This document shows, in pieces, positions 29,964 to 41,779 of a DNA stretch of 64,000 bases. The position numbers were made by a program, and so were the translations under genes. Origin of the DNA: Zymoseptoria tritici IPO323 (lineage: Eukaryota > Ascomycota > Dothideomycetes > Mycosphaerellales > Mycosphaerellaceae). A model generated the notes under the pieces. The model worked only from the letters and a program-made list of their open reading frames with translations. It searched no databases and had not been told where the DNA came from. Location: the NCBI RefSeq assembly GCF_000219625.1, contig NC_018215.1:1240001-1304000 (forward strand), read 5' to 3'. Numbering within the stretch: position 1 is the first letter of the stretch; the number at the start of each line of letters is the position of its first letter.

Positions 29964-30836
29964 ATGAGCAAATCCAAGCGAAGCGGCAAGCCACCTCCGG
30001 GCGCAAGGGACTCCCAAGCGCGTTGGTTTGGCGGGATCAAGGCGAAATGGCACGGTTCTCGGGTTGAAGAGGCCGCTTTCGAAGAGCAGGAAGAGATAAC
30101 GAGTGCACGCGATGCTAGCAATGCGGATTATGGTCATGACAGCAATGTCCAAGTTTCGACAGCGTTGGCCACTGCCATCGACAAGTTAGCGCATCCATTC
30201 TCTGATCTGAGATTCGATGCCGAGACCGCTGAACAGAGCAATCGTGCGTCCAGCAACTTCTCGCGCCCCACACAGAGCAACTTCATTGTCAAGGAAAACG
30301 GCAAGACGGCTAAAACTCGAGGGACTAAGTTTCGTGGGGCTGAGATCCGGCGCGGAATGCTCAAGGTAAAACTCAAGCAGGGTGCCATCATCCGGCATTT
30401 TGAACTCGAGGCATGTACCGATCCTACCGCAGTCGCCGATGGTGTCGAAATATTCGATGGACCACAGGAGAGCGGCCTTCGCTTCTACCGCAAACTGAGA
30501 TACTTCATCGTCACAGGCGTTTACGAACAGCACTGGACTGAGGTGCCCATCTACACCTACCGCAATCGAGGGCTCGAGGGAAAACCAGAGGGGTTGAAGG
30601 CCGAACACGTCAGCATTCGTGCTTCGAACATTGAGAAGAAGACCTTCAACTCCCAGAGTAGACACCCGCATCTGAAGGTCGCGGTTTGGAACGGTGGTGC
30701 GCCCCAGTTGAAGCCAAGTTCTGTTGTCCATTTCACCAAAGACAAATCCTCGCATGCGGAAACACAGATTGAGATCTTGGGCAGTATCGATGCTTCGTCG
30801 CTGGACCGGCTGCAGAACCTCTGCAAGGAGTTCTAA
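29964..30836 (+). CDS. DUF6590 domain protein
   Basis: Single exon, 290 residues. A basic, disordered N-terminus (MSKSKRSGKPPPGARDSQ) is followed from about residue 125 by a beta-rich domain: FRGAEIRRGMLKVKL, then RKLRYFIVTGVYEQHWTEVP, IYTYRNRGL and EHVSIRAS. That pattern (a 'rr-G' start, a central 'r.fvV.....h...lPi.Ty' strand pair, then 'h..i') is what I know as DUF6590, a common fungal domain of unknown function often found near heterokaryon-incompatibility-like or signalling proteins. No enzyme function can be given. Confidence 0.65.
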   Translation: MSKSKRSGKPPPGARDSQARWFGGIKAKWHGSRVEEAAFEEQEEITSARDASNADYGHDSNVQVSTALATAIDKLAHPFSDLRFDAETAEQSNRASSNFSRPTQSNFIVKENGKTAKTRGTKFRGAEIRRGMLKVKLKQGAIIRHFELEACTDPTAVADGVEIFDGPQESGLRFYRKLRYFIVTGVYEQHWTEVPIYTYRNRGLEGKPEGLKAEHVSIRASNIEKKTFNSQSRHPHLKVAVWNGGAPQLKPSSVVHFTKDKSSHAETQIEILGSIDASSLDRLQNLCKEF

Positions 30837-31359
30837 AGCTAGACCGATCTAGCAGTTGCAAATTGAGCAGTGTCCATTCAACCAATGGTGGCTGAGGAGG
30901 ATTGTGAAGCTGATGAAAGCGGAAAGATGTTGCAATTTTGGAAGTGGTCCAAATGTTCGAACACTGGGCGACAGCAATGGGAAATGGGGATGTGGGACTG
31001 TCTTACGATGATGTGTAGAGATGATGGCTCGTGCTTCGCACCGGCGGTCATTGGACTCCTATCAATATGATAGTCTGTGAATGAATGAATGAATGAATTA
31101 TGAAACCACAAGATCCTTAACACTGAGCTGGCTTGTCAAACACATGTCATCCAGTCCAACCGAATTGCTTGATCCAACCAGTCTAGGCGAACCTCCTAGA
31201 CACCGTAGACACTACGGACGGGGGCAATAAGCCACCTCAATTTTAAGGTTTGACTCAAGCCGCGTGAAGTGAATCCTTCTGAACCCGAGCTCCGTAGACC
31301 CCTGCTCAATCTTCAGCTCACCACTCTTCCGTCTTTCCTTCGCTCATGACACGCGCACC
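30837..31359. other. Intergenic, promoter of the serine hydrolase
   Basis: Holds a short ATGA microsatellite at about 31077-31098 and otherwise nothing that I can assign. Confidence 0.5.
31077..31098 (+). repeat. ATGA/GAAT tetranucleotide microsatellite
   Basis: About five perfect tandem copies of the 4-bp unit. Confidence 0.85.
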
Positions 31360-33257
31360 ATGTTCTCAACCACATTCCCGCTGCTGGCTTGCATTCTACC
31401 CATCGCTGCTGCAACCTGCTACGAACCATCGCCAGCGTTTCCGGTCCCCAGCTGGAATAAGGAGGACCTGAAGTCAGATTTTCCGCTTATCGAGGCCAGT
31501 CTGCGAGACATACTTGATCAAGAGAACTACGAATCGTCATCGTTCTCTGTCGAAGTGACATCCAGCACCGAGACCTTGTGGAGTGCTTTCCACACGGCCA
31601 AAGTGCTCAATGAAACACGGCCAGGTGATCAGAATGTCAGTTCTTCGAGCCTGTACAGGATAGCTTCGATTACAAAGACGTTCACGACTCTCGCAATTCT
31701 GCATCAACACAATGCCGGGAACTTGAGTCTTGACGACCCTGTGATCAAGTACATCCCCGAGCTCGACTCCTCAGACTTCACTATACCATGGAAAGACATA
31801 ACGATCCGCAGTATGGCCAGTCAGCTCTCTGGCGTCCCTCGAGAATTTGGTCAGAGCGATCTTTTGAACCTTGCAGAAGATGCACTTAAACTCGGTCTAC
31901 CACCAGCGTCTAAGGAGTCTCTGCCTCCTTGTGACGAATATGTAAGAGTGACACCGTGATCCAGGGGTAACGGCAGCTGAAGTAACACAGAACAACTACA
32001 AGCCATGCGGCCGCGCAGATCTACTGAAGCGACTCAAATCTGCGAAGCCGCTTTTCGCGCCGAATCAAAAGTCGACATATTCGAATGTTAACTTCGATCT
32101 GCTGGGCCTCGTGATCGAACAAGTCACTGGGATGCCCTACGAAGAGTACATCGTCGAGGCAATCTTGGAGCCCCTTGATATGGTTTCTAGCTCCTTTGAG
32201 AAGCCATCGGACAAGCATGCAGTCCTTCCGGTCGTTCCAGGAACTGGTAATTATTGGGTGAGTTCCAGTCAATCGCTCAAGGCACGATCTGGAGCTTCTA
32301 GTTGACCATACAATTTAGGACATCGACGAAGGAGTTCAAAACCCTACCGGCGGGTTGTATTCGTGTAGCTCCGACATGAGCAAGTTTGTCCGCTATATTT
32401 TGACCCACTTCAATACTCTGGCCACTGGTGTCAACTGGCTCATGCCTGGGAGCTGGGCCACGGGCATGAACAGCTTCTACGGCACGCCGTTTGAAATATT
32501 TCGTTCCGATCGCGTACTCAAAGATAGTCGTCGACCTATCACGGTACGAATTACAAGCTAGTCGTAGCCAGTCTCTCTGAACAGATCACGAGAACTGACA
32601 AATCACCTCTTCCAGTTCGTAACAAAGTCAGGCGGGCTTCCGGGCTACTTTACCCGGATCATCATCCTCGAAGAGTTCAATCTCGGCATCACAATCCTCG
32701 TCGGTGGCAATCCGAAGCTCCTCGACAAGATCAACGAGCTCGTCACCGTCAGCGTCGTCCAAGCAGCCGAAGCCGCGATCTGGTCCAGTCTCGCTCAAAG
32801 CCACACGGGCAGCTTCACGGCCGTCGATCCCTCTCTCAACTCCTCCCTCACTCTGACAGCATCGCCCTCGAAAGGCCTGCAATTGACGGCGGCAATATCA
32901 AACAGCACAGACATCCTTAACGGCGTCCTATCAGGGAATGATGACGACTTTGGCTCTTCCGCTCCATGGCACGTCCAGCTCGTGCCGACGCTGTTGTACA
33001 AGAACGAAACGACACAGCAAGGCGAGATTTGGAGAATGTTGATCGTTCATGAGCGGGTGGAGGATGAAAAGGCGAAGCCTGTCTGGGACGATCAGTGTGT
33101 CACTGATGTGGACCAGATCAGCTATGCGGGTCTACCGATCAATGAAATTGTTTTCTGGTTAGAGGACGGATTGGTTGAGTTACCTGCTTGGAAGGTTACG
33201 ATGAAGTTGGTCGAGGAGAAGGACGACGAGGGCAAGGAGTACACGTTTGACTTGTAA
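31360..33257 (+). CDS. Secreted beta-lactamase-fold serine hydrolase
   Basis: Exons 31360-31941, 31991-32257, 32319-32543 and 32616-33257, 571 residues. Introns are 49, 61, 49-72 bp class with GTAAGA, GTGAGT and GTACGA donors; the third is in length a multiple of three but contains a stop. A signal peptide (MFSTTFPLLACILPIAAATC) leads to the penicillin-binding-like fold: S-x-x-K in YRIASITKTFTTLA, Y-S-N in STYSNVNFDLLG, and K-S-G-G in TKSGGLPGYFTR. These are the three active-site motifs of class C type enzymes. A C-terminal lipocalin-like or beta domain of about 180 residues follows. In fungi such proteins include esterases, transesterases (LovD type) and peptidases; the substrate here is unknown. 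Several N-glycosylation sites support export. Confidence 0.85.
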
Positions 33258-33514
33258 AAATGGGCGACAGCCTGCAGCAGGACAGCACGCCTGGGCTATG
33301 AGAAACTTTCAGTCAAGCCAAACGAGAGACACACAAGCAAGAGGCAAACGAACCAGACTGGAAAGTTTTGGCACGACTGAGATGCATTACCATCATGACT
33401 TCATGTTTCATTCTTCATCTGTAAAGCCCTGCTATATAGGCACATGATTCCAACGTCATTCGCTCAAGCGCTCACATGCAAATCTGACCAAATCCACCGA
33501 AATCTCAACCATGT

Positions 33515-34783
33515 TCATGCATTCCCTTTGAAGAGCGACCGGAACATTGACGGTTCCTTCGAAGCTTTCGTCTTCTTCGTCTTACTCGTCTTGCTTGTAG
33601 ATCCACTCGCCTCACTCCGCGACTTCTTTTTGCGATGCTTCTTCTCCTTCGGCTTAAGGTCCGCCTCTGTGATCTTTCCCTCCTCAATCAATGTCCGCGT
33701 CGCGCCAGGGGTGACAAAATTGCCCTCGACGCTGGTTCCGACCGAGCTTGCAGCCTGCTCGTCCGCGATACCACGACGCCACATTTCGATTCGATCAAGT
33801 TCGCGCAGCTCGTCCATCTCCTCGGTCGGACTTTCCGGGATCGCAACACCATCCTCAAGCAACTTCTTCTCATCCCTTGCTTTGATCTTCTTGATGATCT
33901 TGTAGCCGCCGAAGGCGATGATCGTGACGCCGACGCCGACACCAGCAGCGATGGCGAATTGCGGACTCGCGAGCAGAGCGAGTATAGCGGGAAAGGCGCT
34001 CTTCATCGCCATGATGGCGCCGGGACTCATTTTGGCGACGAGATTGGAGATTTCGGCAAGAGTCAGAGCAACGGCTGCGAGAGCTTCAGGGTTCTTCTGG
34101 AGGTTCTCGATTGTAGCTGTTGCAGAATGCTGTACGCAATTTGCTTCATCAAGAAGGCGTTGCAATGCAGACATTTTTGTTCGGAGCTCCACGTCCTCAT
34201 CACCCTTTCTGGCGGGAAGAGGCGGCGGTAGTTCGCCATACGCAAGATCCATGTCGATGTCATCGGCGCTGGCGCTCCGCGCGGAGCCTTTGACTCGCTT
34301 GTGGTGCAGCTGCATGCCATCAGTATGTCTCCGCGTGAGCTCATGCATACGTGGATCTTCTTCGCCGAGGGACACAGTAGAGCCTTGTCGCAGTGGTGAA
34401 GGGCCGAGTGAGTCATGCCTGACCAGTCCATCGTTGGCGTAGAAGCTGTCCGATACGCCGCGCTCGACCGGCGGTCGTTGCCTGCCACGGCTGGGAACAG
34501 GCTTTCTCCTTGTCGAACGTCCACTGTCACTGCCTCTCCTGGAGCCATGTTTCGAACTCGTATCGCTCTTGTCGTCTTCAATTGTCATGACACGAAGTGC
34601 CTTCTGTGCCTTCAGCTCGTCCTCTTCTAGATCCTGCTTCGCCTTCCTGTTGGCCTTGATCTCTGCCTTCTTCTCGGCATAAGCGCTCTTGGCCTCCTTG
34701 AAGACATTGACGATATGTTTGGAGGTTCCGACAACCTTTCCTGATTTGTTGACGATCGTGATCGTCTGGCCTATGGCGACCAT
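33515..34783 (-). CDS. Single-span membrane protein of unknown function
   Basis: Single exon, 422 residues. The N-terminus (MVAIGQTITIVNKSGKVVG, then a charged helix to about residue 65) is followed by a Ser/Arg-rich disordered region. Residues about 240-300 are helical, with one hydrophobic segment (FAIAAGVGVGVTIIAFGGYK) next to a KKIKA stop-transfer cluster. The C-terminus is highly basic (KPKEKKHRKKKSRS) and ends SMFRSLFKGNA. The layout is common to conserved ascomycete hypothetical proteins. Neither topology nor role is known; a tail-proximal anchor in an organelle or nuclear envelope would fit. Confidence 0.6.
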   Translation of the reverse strand: MVAIGQTITIVNKSGKVVGTSKHIVNVFKEAKSAYAEKKAEIKANRKAKQDLEEDELKAQKALRVMTIEDDKSDTSSKHGSRRGSDSGRSTRRKPVPSRGRQRPPVERGVSDSFYANDGLVRHDSLGPSPLRQGSTVSLGEEDPRMHELTRRHTDGMQLHHKRVKGSARSASADDIDMDLAYGELPPPLPARKGDEDVELRTKMSALQRLLDEANCVQHSATATIENLQKNPEALAAVALTLAEISNLVAKMSPGAIMAMKSAFPAILALLASPQFAIAAGVGVGVTIIAFGGYKIIKKIKARDEKKLLEDGVAIPESPTEEMDELRELDRIEMWRRGIADEQAASSVGTSVEGNFVTPGATRTLIEEGKITEADLKPKEKKHRKKKSRSEASGSTSKTSKTKKTKASKEPSMFRSLFKGNA

Positions 34784-35905
34784 GGTTCGATGCTGTTGTT
34801 GTAGGTGCAGCTTTTAAACCTCAATATGTATCCGTGTGACTTGACCAGCAAGTTGCCGTTTGTTGCAATCGTGAATGCTGAATGCGCTAGGAATATGACT
34901 GCTCGTCGTGATGTATGGGTATGTACAAGCTCCGTTGCGACGAGGTCGATCGAGTGTTGGCAGATAGCCAAGTCTTTGTTGGCGGCGGAACAAAGGGCGG
35001 GAATAGTCTGCTTGTCCGTACACACAATGGAGCTTTGATGTCTCGTTCGGCCAATTTTGAAAGCACCTAGAGCGCCAGAAGTAGATGTATGACGGGATCC
35101 AGAGGCCTGCTTCCCGCTTCGAATGTGAAGGCGAGTGACAGCGGGCGGAAGCGGAGGACGAATGCGTTTGCGTCGACGTGTCCGGGAACTATTGCGGCGA
35201 TATTGCTGTCGCTTGCAGATTGCTGGGGTTCGGACGTCGAGGACGAATGACCGTCCTGTTGCGATGCGATTCGTTCGGCGTCTTGGGCGGTAAGAGAAGG
35301 GCTCAGGCAGTGATGCGCATATGGTTGTTGTCTCGTCAGGCTCTTCGTCGGTTCCGTGTGGTGTCAAATCTTTTCAGAGACCTGGACATGCATGAGGCAT
35401 ATAGTCCAGGCCTGACGTTGGTGGCCATCGCCATGGCTAGTAGCTTGGAGCTGCGACAGGCGGTAAGAGTGCATGGCTATCGCAGCTGAGTTGGCGTTCT
35501 GAGTGGTGGTTTCGACGCCACATCCGAGGCGCAGAGTGGCTGTGCAAACGATTGAGACCGAGAACGATGAGGGTGAAACGTTGATTTTGGTGTCGAAAGA
35601 CGTTACTGGACGAAGTCATGCTGCATGAGTCGCGAGGCAGGAGTGATGGGTGACAAGTACGGTGCACAGATTGAGCGAGAAGAGTTAAAACTAGTCCGGT
35701 GTGACGGTGATGATCGTTGTCGACTTGGACAGGAGTGATTCGAGGGACACTTTGTTCATTTTGGTCGCGATCAGTCATGCTACAAGACCTGCCGATGGAC
35801 AGCTTTCTGCACTCTTTGCTGGATATATAGCTTCGCTGTCGACCATTCCAGGTCATCCATCTCTCGTGCTCATGCCTTTTGCCGTCCTGGTATTCGATCA
35901 GTCAT
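34784..35905. other. Intergenic, 1.1 kb
   Basis: Upstream of the membrane-protein gene and downstream of lysyl-tRNA synthetase. Overlapping short frames (34771-35367 minus, 35437-35856 minus, 35178-35489 plus, 35701-35961 plus) show no motif; the last overlaps the final intron of the synthetase gene. I see no gene. Confidence 0.5.
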
Positions 35906-37918
35906 CTATTTGTGTGCTGTTGTCCTTCGTTAGCAAGCCTGAAATAATTCATAGGATATGAGTATCACTTACGAATGCCCTCTTCAGGCATCGGCTCAAC
36001 ACCAGTAACTTCAGCAGCCTTGGGCTTCGGCGCAAGATCCTGATCCTTCATGAACGGAAAGGTCAACACTTCCTTGATGCTGTAGTTGTTGGTCAAGAAC
36101 ATGGTCATGCGGTCAATGCCCATTCCCCATCCACCAGTAGGTGGGAGGCCGTATTCCATCGCGGTCAAGAAGCCCTGATCCAGCGGTTGCGCCTCCGCAT
36201 CACCTTGCGCCTTCTGTCTTGCCTGCTCTTCGAAGCGCAGACGCTGATCGAATGGATCGTTCAACTCAGTGTAAGCGTTAACAATCTCCTTCTTGCAGAC
36301 GAAAGCCTCGAACCGCTCGCACAGACCGGTGTTTGTGCGGTGGTACTTGGCCAGGGGACTCATCATCTGCGGGTGACCTGTGATGAAGGTCGGGTTGATG
36401 CACTTCTCCTCGATGAACTCGCCGACGAGCTTGTCAATCATGCGAGCGTTCGTTAAAGGGGGTGTGCACTCCACGTTGACCTTCTTCAAGATGCGGCGCA
36501 AGAATTGGTTGGTCTCGTCAGTGTGCAGCTGGTCGCCCGGTGGGAACTTCTCTCCGCAGGCCTCCTCCAATGCGGGCATCATCTCCACACGCTTCCATGG
36601 CTTGGCCCAGTTGACATCGTAGACCTCGCCAGTCTGAGTGGTGAATTTAGTCTGCAGACCGCCAGTGACCTCCGTGACCATGGCCTCCACAAGCTCCTCA
36701 GTACGGTCCATGACGTCGTAGACATCAGCAAACGCCTCGTAGTACTCGCAGGTAGTGAATTCGGGGTTGTGCGTGAGATCGATGCCTTCGTTGCGGAACT
36801 GCCTGCCAATCTCGTATACCTTGTGAATGCCTCCAATAACAAGTTGCTTGAGCGGCAGCTCAGTGGCGATTCGAAGAGCCAAAGTCATCTTCAAGTCGTT
36901 GTGCTCGGTGTAGAAGGGCTCCGCGGTGGCACCACCAGCCGACTTGAGCAGGATAGGAGTCTCCACCTCGTAGAAACCATTGTTGTCAAAGTAGTTGCGG
37001 ATGAATTTGACAATGTTCGACCGTGCCTTGAACGTCTGGACAGTGCTCTTATTCATGATCAAATCCAAGTGACGATTGCGGTATCGCTCCTCCAAGTCCT
37101 TGAAACCATAGTGCTCGGAGGGAATCTGGTGTAGGCAAGGTGCGAGCAGAACCACGTTCTGAGCGAAAATGGACAGCTCACCTGGGTTGTCCTCTCTCTT
37201 CGGGTTCGTCCGTCCTGGGTAGCCAGTAACTCCGATGATGTCTCCTCTTCTCAGGATCTCGTGCTGATCGGCGAACGGGACCTCACTTGTGTTTTCGAAG
37301 TTCTGAGCCATGATTTGAATTTCTGCGCCATTGACCGAGACCTCGTAGAAACGAAGATTGTCTCCAGCAACGCGAATGTTGTAGATCCGGCATCCGATGC
37401 TCATCACCTTCTCCTTGATAAATTCGCCCTTCTTGAGGTGTCCGAACTCCTTCTCGAAGTTCGCCAGGTCATACGTAACATGGAACTTGTGCGGGTAGGG
37501 GTTTGGGCTGTTCGTCTCCTTCATGCGCTTGACCGCGCGAGAGCGGATCTCGAAGTATTGCTGAGCCATGACATGTCAGTGAAGAGCTCCAATACTTCGC
37601 TCGCGTCCTTTTGTGGGTGCAATCCACTGCAGCCTTTTGACTCACATTCGGGTTCAGTTTGGCCTCATCCTCCTCGGCGCTGCCAGCCTTACGCTTGGCT
37701 TGTGGCGGTGGTTGTCTGGTAGCCTCCTTCTCCGCCTTCTTCACATCCTTCTCGCGCTGCTTCTGCCTTTTCTTGAACTCCGACTTGGAGACCTTCTCGC
37801 CGGTCACTTCGTCCAGTACGAGGTTCGGGGCCGGCTCGGATGTCGTGAGTTGCGACACCTTCTCTGCCACATTGTTGACAGCATCCTTGACGGTGTCGGC
37901 CACTTGCTCGGCCGCCAT
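35906..37918 (-). CDS. KRS1: Lysyl-tRNA synthetase, cytosolic, class II
   Basis: Minus-strand exons 37918-37646, 37560-35973 and 35916-35906, 623 residues. Intron 1 (85 bp) joins LNPN to QYFE. The last exon has only 11 bp: GTAAGT at 35972, branch GCTAAC and CAACAG give the ending EEGIPHK; reading through gives EEGIRK. The N-terminal 75 residues are a Lys-rich helix that aids tRNA binding in eukaryotic enzymes. An OB-fold anticodon domain (GRIYNIRVAGDNLRFYEV region) is followed by motif 1 (GFYEVETPIL), motif 2 (YEIGRQFRNEGIDLTHNPEF) and motif 3 (GGWGMGIDRMTMFLT). It charges tRNA-Lys. Firm. Confidence 0.95.
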
Positions 37919-38476
37919 GTTGAGGTTTGTTGGTTGGTGAGGTACGGGCGAGGAGGAGTGGTGGGTTGTTCGAGGTAAATATTTATTGGATTTATGACTG
38001 TCCAATGGTGGGGGAAGATTTCCAGCCCCACGAACTCAGACATGACGGGAATGGGACCAAGAACTTCTTTTGGAACATGCGACATACGGTACTCTATTAT
38101 ACTGAATGCAAATATGTGCAATTCGGGTATGACATTAAAAACAAAGAATCTCACCAACGAATCGCATTGACGGCTGTTGCATTGCATTGCATACGAGCGT
38201 CGCTCCCATATATTCGAGTTCCATTTCCCACCTCATTCCATCCACCCATGCCCTCTTCTTATGTCCGTAGACACGGAGCAATTTGCAAAGGGTATCACGA
38301 AAGACTAGCAGCTATCACAAGCTGCTTCCACGAATGAACGTCAAGGATGTCCCATCCTATCTTTGAAAATCTTCTCGAACCACGCTGTCAAAGGCAGGGC
38401 ATCCTATGCCTCCCCATCCTAGGAGGTACATCCTTCTGCTTGGTTGTGCCCTGTATACTCCCCGCAAAGATCACAG
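37919..38476. other. Intergenic, promoter of KRS1 and 3' end of bye1
   Basis: No gene seen; a plus-strand frame at 37927-38337 lacks features. Confidence 0.5.
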
Positions 38477-41020
38477 TCAAGGACGCTGGCCGTACAGCTT
38501 ATCCGCAAGAGCCTGAAAGTCGGTGGCAGCATTCTTGTCTGAATCGAGGATCAGTCTCAGGTTACGAAGCTGTTCTTCAGTCAAAGTGACTGCCTCTCGG
38601 AAGATCATCTGGACGGTGGGCGCGAACTGCATGTCGCCCAGTATGCGCTCAACCAAAGGATCGGAGTGACGCTGTTGCACTGGCGGCGGCGGACCATAGG
38701 GGTTCGGCGGGAAAGCGTTGGCCTGCGGTGCACCGTATCCAGTCGCATTCGGCGGCGAGAACGTCGGATTTTGGCCGTTCAGCGGAGATCCTGACGGGCC
38801 TCCTAAGCTCTGACGCACATGCGGCGGGAATTGGCCGTTGGGCTGCATCTGAACTGGTGTCTCTTGTACAGGCACAGGGCTATCTGACGTGCGCGCGACG
38901 ATCAAGGTCGCCAGGAGCAATCTGTCTTCGATTGGCTGCTTGATACTGCAGTGCTCGAGCATCTCCACATGGGATGGAAGCTTACCGCCAACCTCAATCG
39001 GAATGATGTACAAGTCCTTGACCATGGGCGGCTTGTCCTTTTCAATGACGGCGTAGCGCTGGCGACTGTTGAAGTAGTCGAAAACTTCGTTGAAAGCCGC
39101 AGCATTGTCATATGGCTTGAGCGACAGCACAGTCACGTCGCTGCTTGAGCTCCATCGGAGACCGCACAGATAATCCTCTGCCTTTTTGATCTGGAGTCGA
39201 CCATCGATGGATAATTTGTTCGGAAGAAGGCTATTCCATGATACTGTGGGTGCGAGGTCGCGACCAGCAACGAAACGTGCATTCACAGTCGGCGCGGATT
39301 CTTCAGTGTTTTGCACGAGCTTACCGCGCCACACGATTGTATCCTCTCCAGTAGTCTCGACTGGTGCGTAGTCGTCGTTGTCCTGGAGCATGCGATCCAC
39401 GTCCGGATCGTCCATGGCTCCGTTTTGCGTTGAGCTTTGGCGGCGAGCTGGCGCCTGCATTGGTCGCGGCGCAGAGGGTGTGCTGCCTACTGTCGGCGAC
39501 TGCGCTGAAGTCTTCGCCCAGATACTGCCCATGTCGAATTGCTGGCTTGATGGGCGACGGTCGCCGGACGGGTCCTGTGATTTGCTTACGTCGACGCTGA
39601 GTGGTCGTTGGAGAGTTTGCACGGGCGAGCCACTGTTGGTGAAACTGCCACTTCTCTCATGTGACACGCTTGGTTTCTGCGCGGCTGCCTGGATATCCTG
39701 AGTTGGCTCCGCGCTTCTGGTCTCGTCCTCGATCAGTCTGTAGCCTTTGTGATCCTGGGCATATCGGGGGCCTTCTTCGACGATGGCCACGGCTTGGCGG
39801 TCAAGAACCTCCTTTAGCTCCGCGCGCTCGCGCTGCAACTCTTCGCTGGCCATGTCACTCGTGCTCATGAGCGCGAGCTCGTTTGCGCTCAGCGATCCGT
39901 TGATCAGCCGCTCAAGCAATGTCTTGTTCTGGACCAAGTTTGCACGAATAGCCATGAACTGGGTCCTGTAATCAGGCTGGCCAACACCGTGCACCATGTC
40001 GAGCTCGTACTCGATTCTCGTCGCGAGCTGATCGCCCAAGGCTTGAGCAGTCTGGCCATTCGGAATCTTGTAACCCGCCTTCGACTTCGCCTCTAGGTCT
40101 TTCACGATGACGGTCGAGATCCCTTGCGCGACGCCCTGTCGATTCTTTGGCAATTGGTCGATGCTGACGAGTGCCATTGCAGTGTCTGGCACGGCTTTCG
40201 CTGGAGACACAGAAGACTTGCGGCGTTTGTCCTGTCTGCTAGTGCGAGACGGCTTCGCGTCGGCCGCTGCCAGGTCCGTCGTCGCAGCGGGCTCTTCCAC
40301 AGGCTCCTCGCGCTTGCGCTTGTTGCTCGACTCCTGGCGGCCATTGGACGCGACTTGAGGGACAGGGACAGGTTCTGCGACCTCAGGCTTCTTCTCCTCC
40401 TCCTGCTCTTCTTGTGGTGCTGCTTCCTGGACAGGTGGGATATCCTTTTTGAGCCATGCTGGTTTGCCGTCTTCACCTGCTCTTCCCTTGCTCTTGCGGC
40501 TCTTGCTCATTTTCTTCTCGTTCAAGTATATCTTGTTGCGCGTCTCCCATATCTTCTCTCCTCGCGCAATCGCGTCAATCGTCTCTTGGTGCTCCTCGGG
40601 CCGGCACTCCTCACAGAAGTAATGCTCAGGTATGTCGTCTTGATCGTCCGGAATGCCCATGCAGATATTGTGCTGCCACACGGAGCAGGCGTCGCATCCA
40701 ATGAACGCGCGCTTATCCTTTGGGTTTGTGTTGCCGCAGATGCAGCGAATCTCATCATCCTCATCTTCTTCTTCTTCGGCTGGGTCGGGTTCGGCAGACT
40801 TCTTAGTCGACTTGGTCTTCGAGCCCTTTGTGGGCTTCGGCTGAGGCGCAGGCGAGGACGAGGCGTTCTTATGCTGCCCCTTCGTGGCCCGACCAGATCT
40901 CCGAGGCTCATCTGTTGGAATGTTAGCAAGGTGTGCTTGCGGCGCGTGGGTGATGTGGTGCGGCTTCAACGCGTCTGCGCGATTGCCGTCCACATTGAAG
41001 GGAGCATGCTTACCTGACAT
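38477..41020 (-). CDS. bye1: Bye1-like transcription elongation regulator (PHD, TFIIS-like, SPOC)
   Basis: Exons 41020-41014 and 40911-38477, 813 residues. The first exon is seven bases (ATGTCAG); a 102-bp intron with GTAAGC, branch GCTAAC and CAACAG is in frame and stop-free, so reading through would add 34 residues and hide it. Splicing gives [17 protein letters not shown], the usual start. Domains: PHD finger about residues 55-110 (IRCICGN ... [14 protein letters not shown] ... YFCEECRP); TFIIS central-like domain about 280-400 ([45 protein letters not shown]); SPOC about 550-700 (IVWRGKLVQ ... [11 protein letters not shown]). Bye1 binds RNA polymerase II and H3K4me3 chromatin. Firm. Confidence 0.92.
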   Translation of the reverse strand: MSGKHAPFNVDGNRADALKPHHITHAPQAHLANIPTDEPRRSGRATKGQHKNASSSPAPQPKPTKGSKTKSTKKSAEPDPAEEEEDEDDEIRCICGNTNPKDKRAFIGCDACSVWQHNICMGIPDDQDDIPEHYFCEECRPEEHQETIDAIARGEKIWETRNKIYLNEKKMSKSRKSKGRAGEDGKPAWLKKDIPPVQEAAPQEEQEEEKKPEVAEPVPVPQVASNGRQESSNKRKREEPVEEPAATTDLAAADAKPSRTSRQDKRRKSSVSPAKAVPDTAMALVSIDQLPKNRQGVAQGISTVIVKDLEAKSKAGYKIPNGQTAQALGDQLATRIEYELDMVHGVGQPDYRTQFMAIRANLVQNKTLLERLINGSLSANELALMSTSDMASEELQRERAELKEVLDRQAVAIVEEGPRYAQDHKGYRLIEDETRSAEPTQDIQAAAQKPSVSHERSGSFTNSGSPVQTLQRPLSVDVSKSQDPSGDRRPSSQQFDMGSIWAKTSAQSPTVGSTPSAPRPMQAPARRQSSTQNGAMDDPDVDRMLQDNDDYAPVETTGEDTIVWRGKLVQNTEESAPTVNARFVAGRDLAPTVSWNSLLPNKLSIDGRLQIKKAEDYLCGLRWSSSSDVTVLSLKPYDNAAAFNEVFDYFNSRQRYAVIEKDKPPMVKDLYIIPIEVGGKLPSHVEMLEHCSIKQPIEDRLLLATLIVARTSDSPVPVQETPVQMQPNGQFPPHVRQSLGGPSGSPLNGQNPTFSPPNATGYGAPQANAFPPNPYGPPPPVQQRHSDPLVERILGDMQFAPTVQMIFREAVTLTEEQLRNLRLILDSDKNAATDFQALADKLYGQRP

Positions 41021-41779
41021 GTTGGCGGTAGAGGTCGTGGCGCGGAATATGGCAGCAGAGTACACAACGAGTTCAAGCGCTCTCTTAGTACTTCACGCAG
41101 GATCTAGATATACGCAGCTCCACTCAGGCGCAGCGCAGGTCTGCTGATGGCAGGGAGAAGCTGCAATACAAGCTTGCGGTATAAGAAGAACACCAAGCTG
41201 ATATGGACGAAGTGATATGTCTGTGTAAAGAAGAGACGACTGCTTCGAGTGTCTAAAGCTCCTTTGCGCCGGGCAGTGGCGGTCAAGCAGCACTCGTCAG
41301 TCGCTAAAGCTGCTGGTCGTTCCGAAATGAGCGATGAGCAACGAAGAAATGCGCAGTCCACAGAGACGCGCAATACTCGCTGTCGCTCTTCGTCCACCGA
41401 GAGACAACAAAAACAAAGCTGCCGCGCCGGTCACGCGAGAGGTTTGACGCCTGCGGTTATGTGTTTTTCGAAATCGCCGAGCTCTTGCGACTCGGGTCGT
41501 TGCGATATCAGGTCGGGAGGACGTGGCGATGTGGTTGGTGAGGGAGGTTGGTTGTGAGGTTGTGGTCGTGAGGATGCTCGTGAGTCGTCGCGGCATTTGT
41601 CTTCCATGCTCTGTGCTCAAGTTCTCCGCTCGGACGACACGATGAGTAATCTCGTCAGCACGTGGACGGCCAAAAGTCCCGTCGCTCACTTCGTGACAGA
41701 ACGCTTCGTAAGGTACCTGTCTGTAAGCTAGGTAGGTAGCTTCACTTCCCGAAATCGACATCTGCACCAGACCAACATC
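41021..41779. promoter_or_regulatory. Divergent promoter of bye1 and the ZNF830-like gene
   Basis: The two genes are transcribed away from each other across 759 bp. No further element assigned; frames inside (41249-41557, 41297-41767) have no motif. Confidence 0.45.

Noticed and set aside
34771..35367. Minus-strand 198-codon frame upstream of the membrane-protein gene
   Set aside because: Arg/Thr-rich without domains; overlaps a plus-strand frame of equal quality, and the coding start at 34783 lies at its edge.
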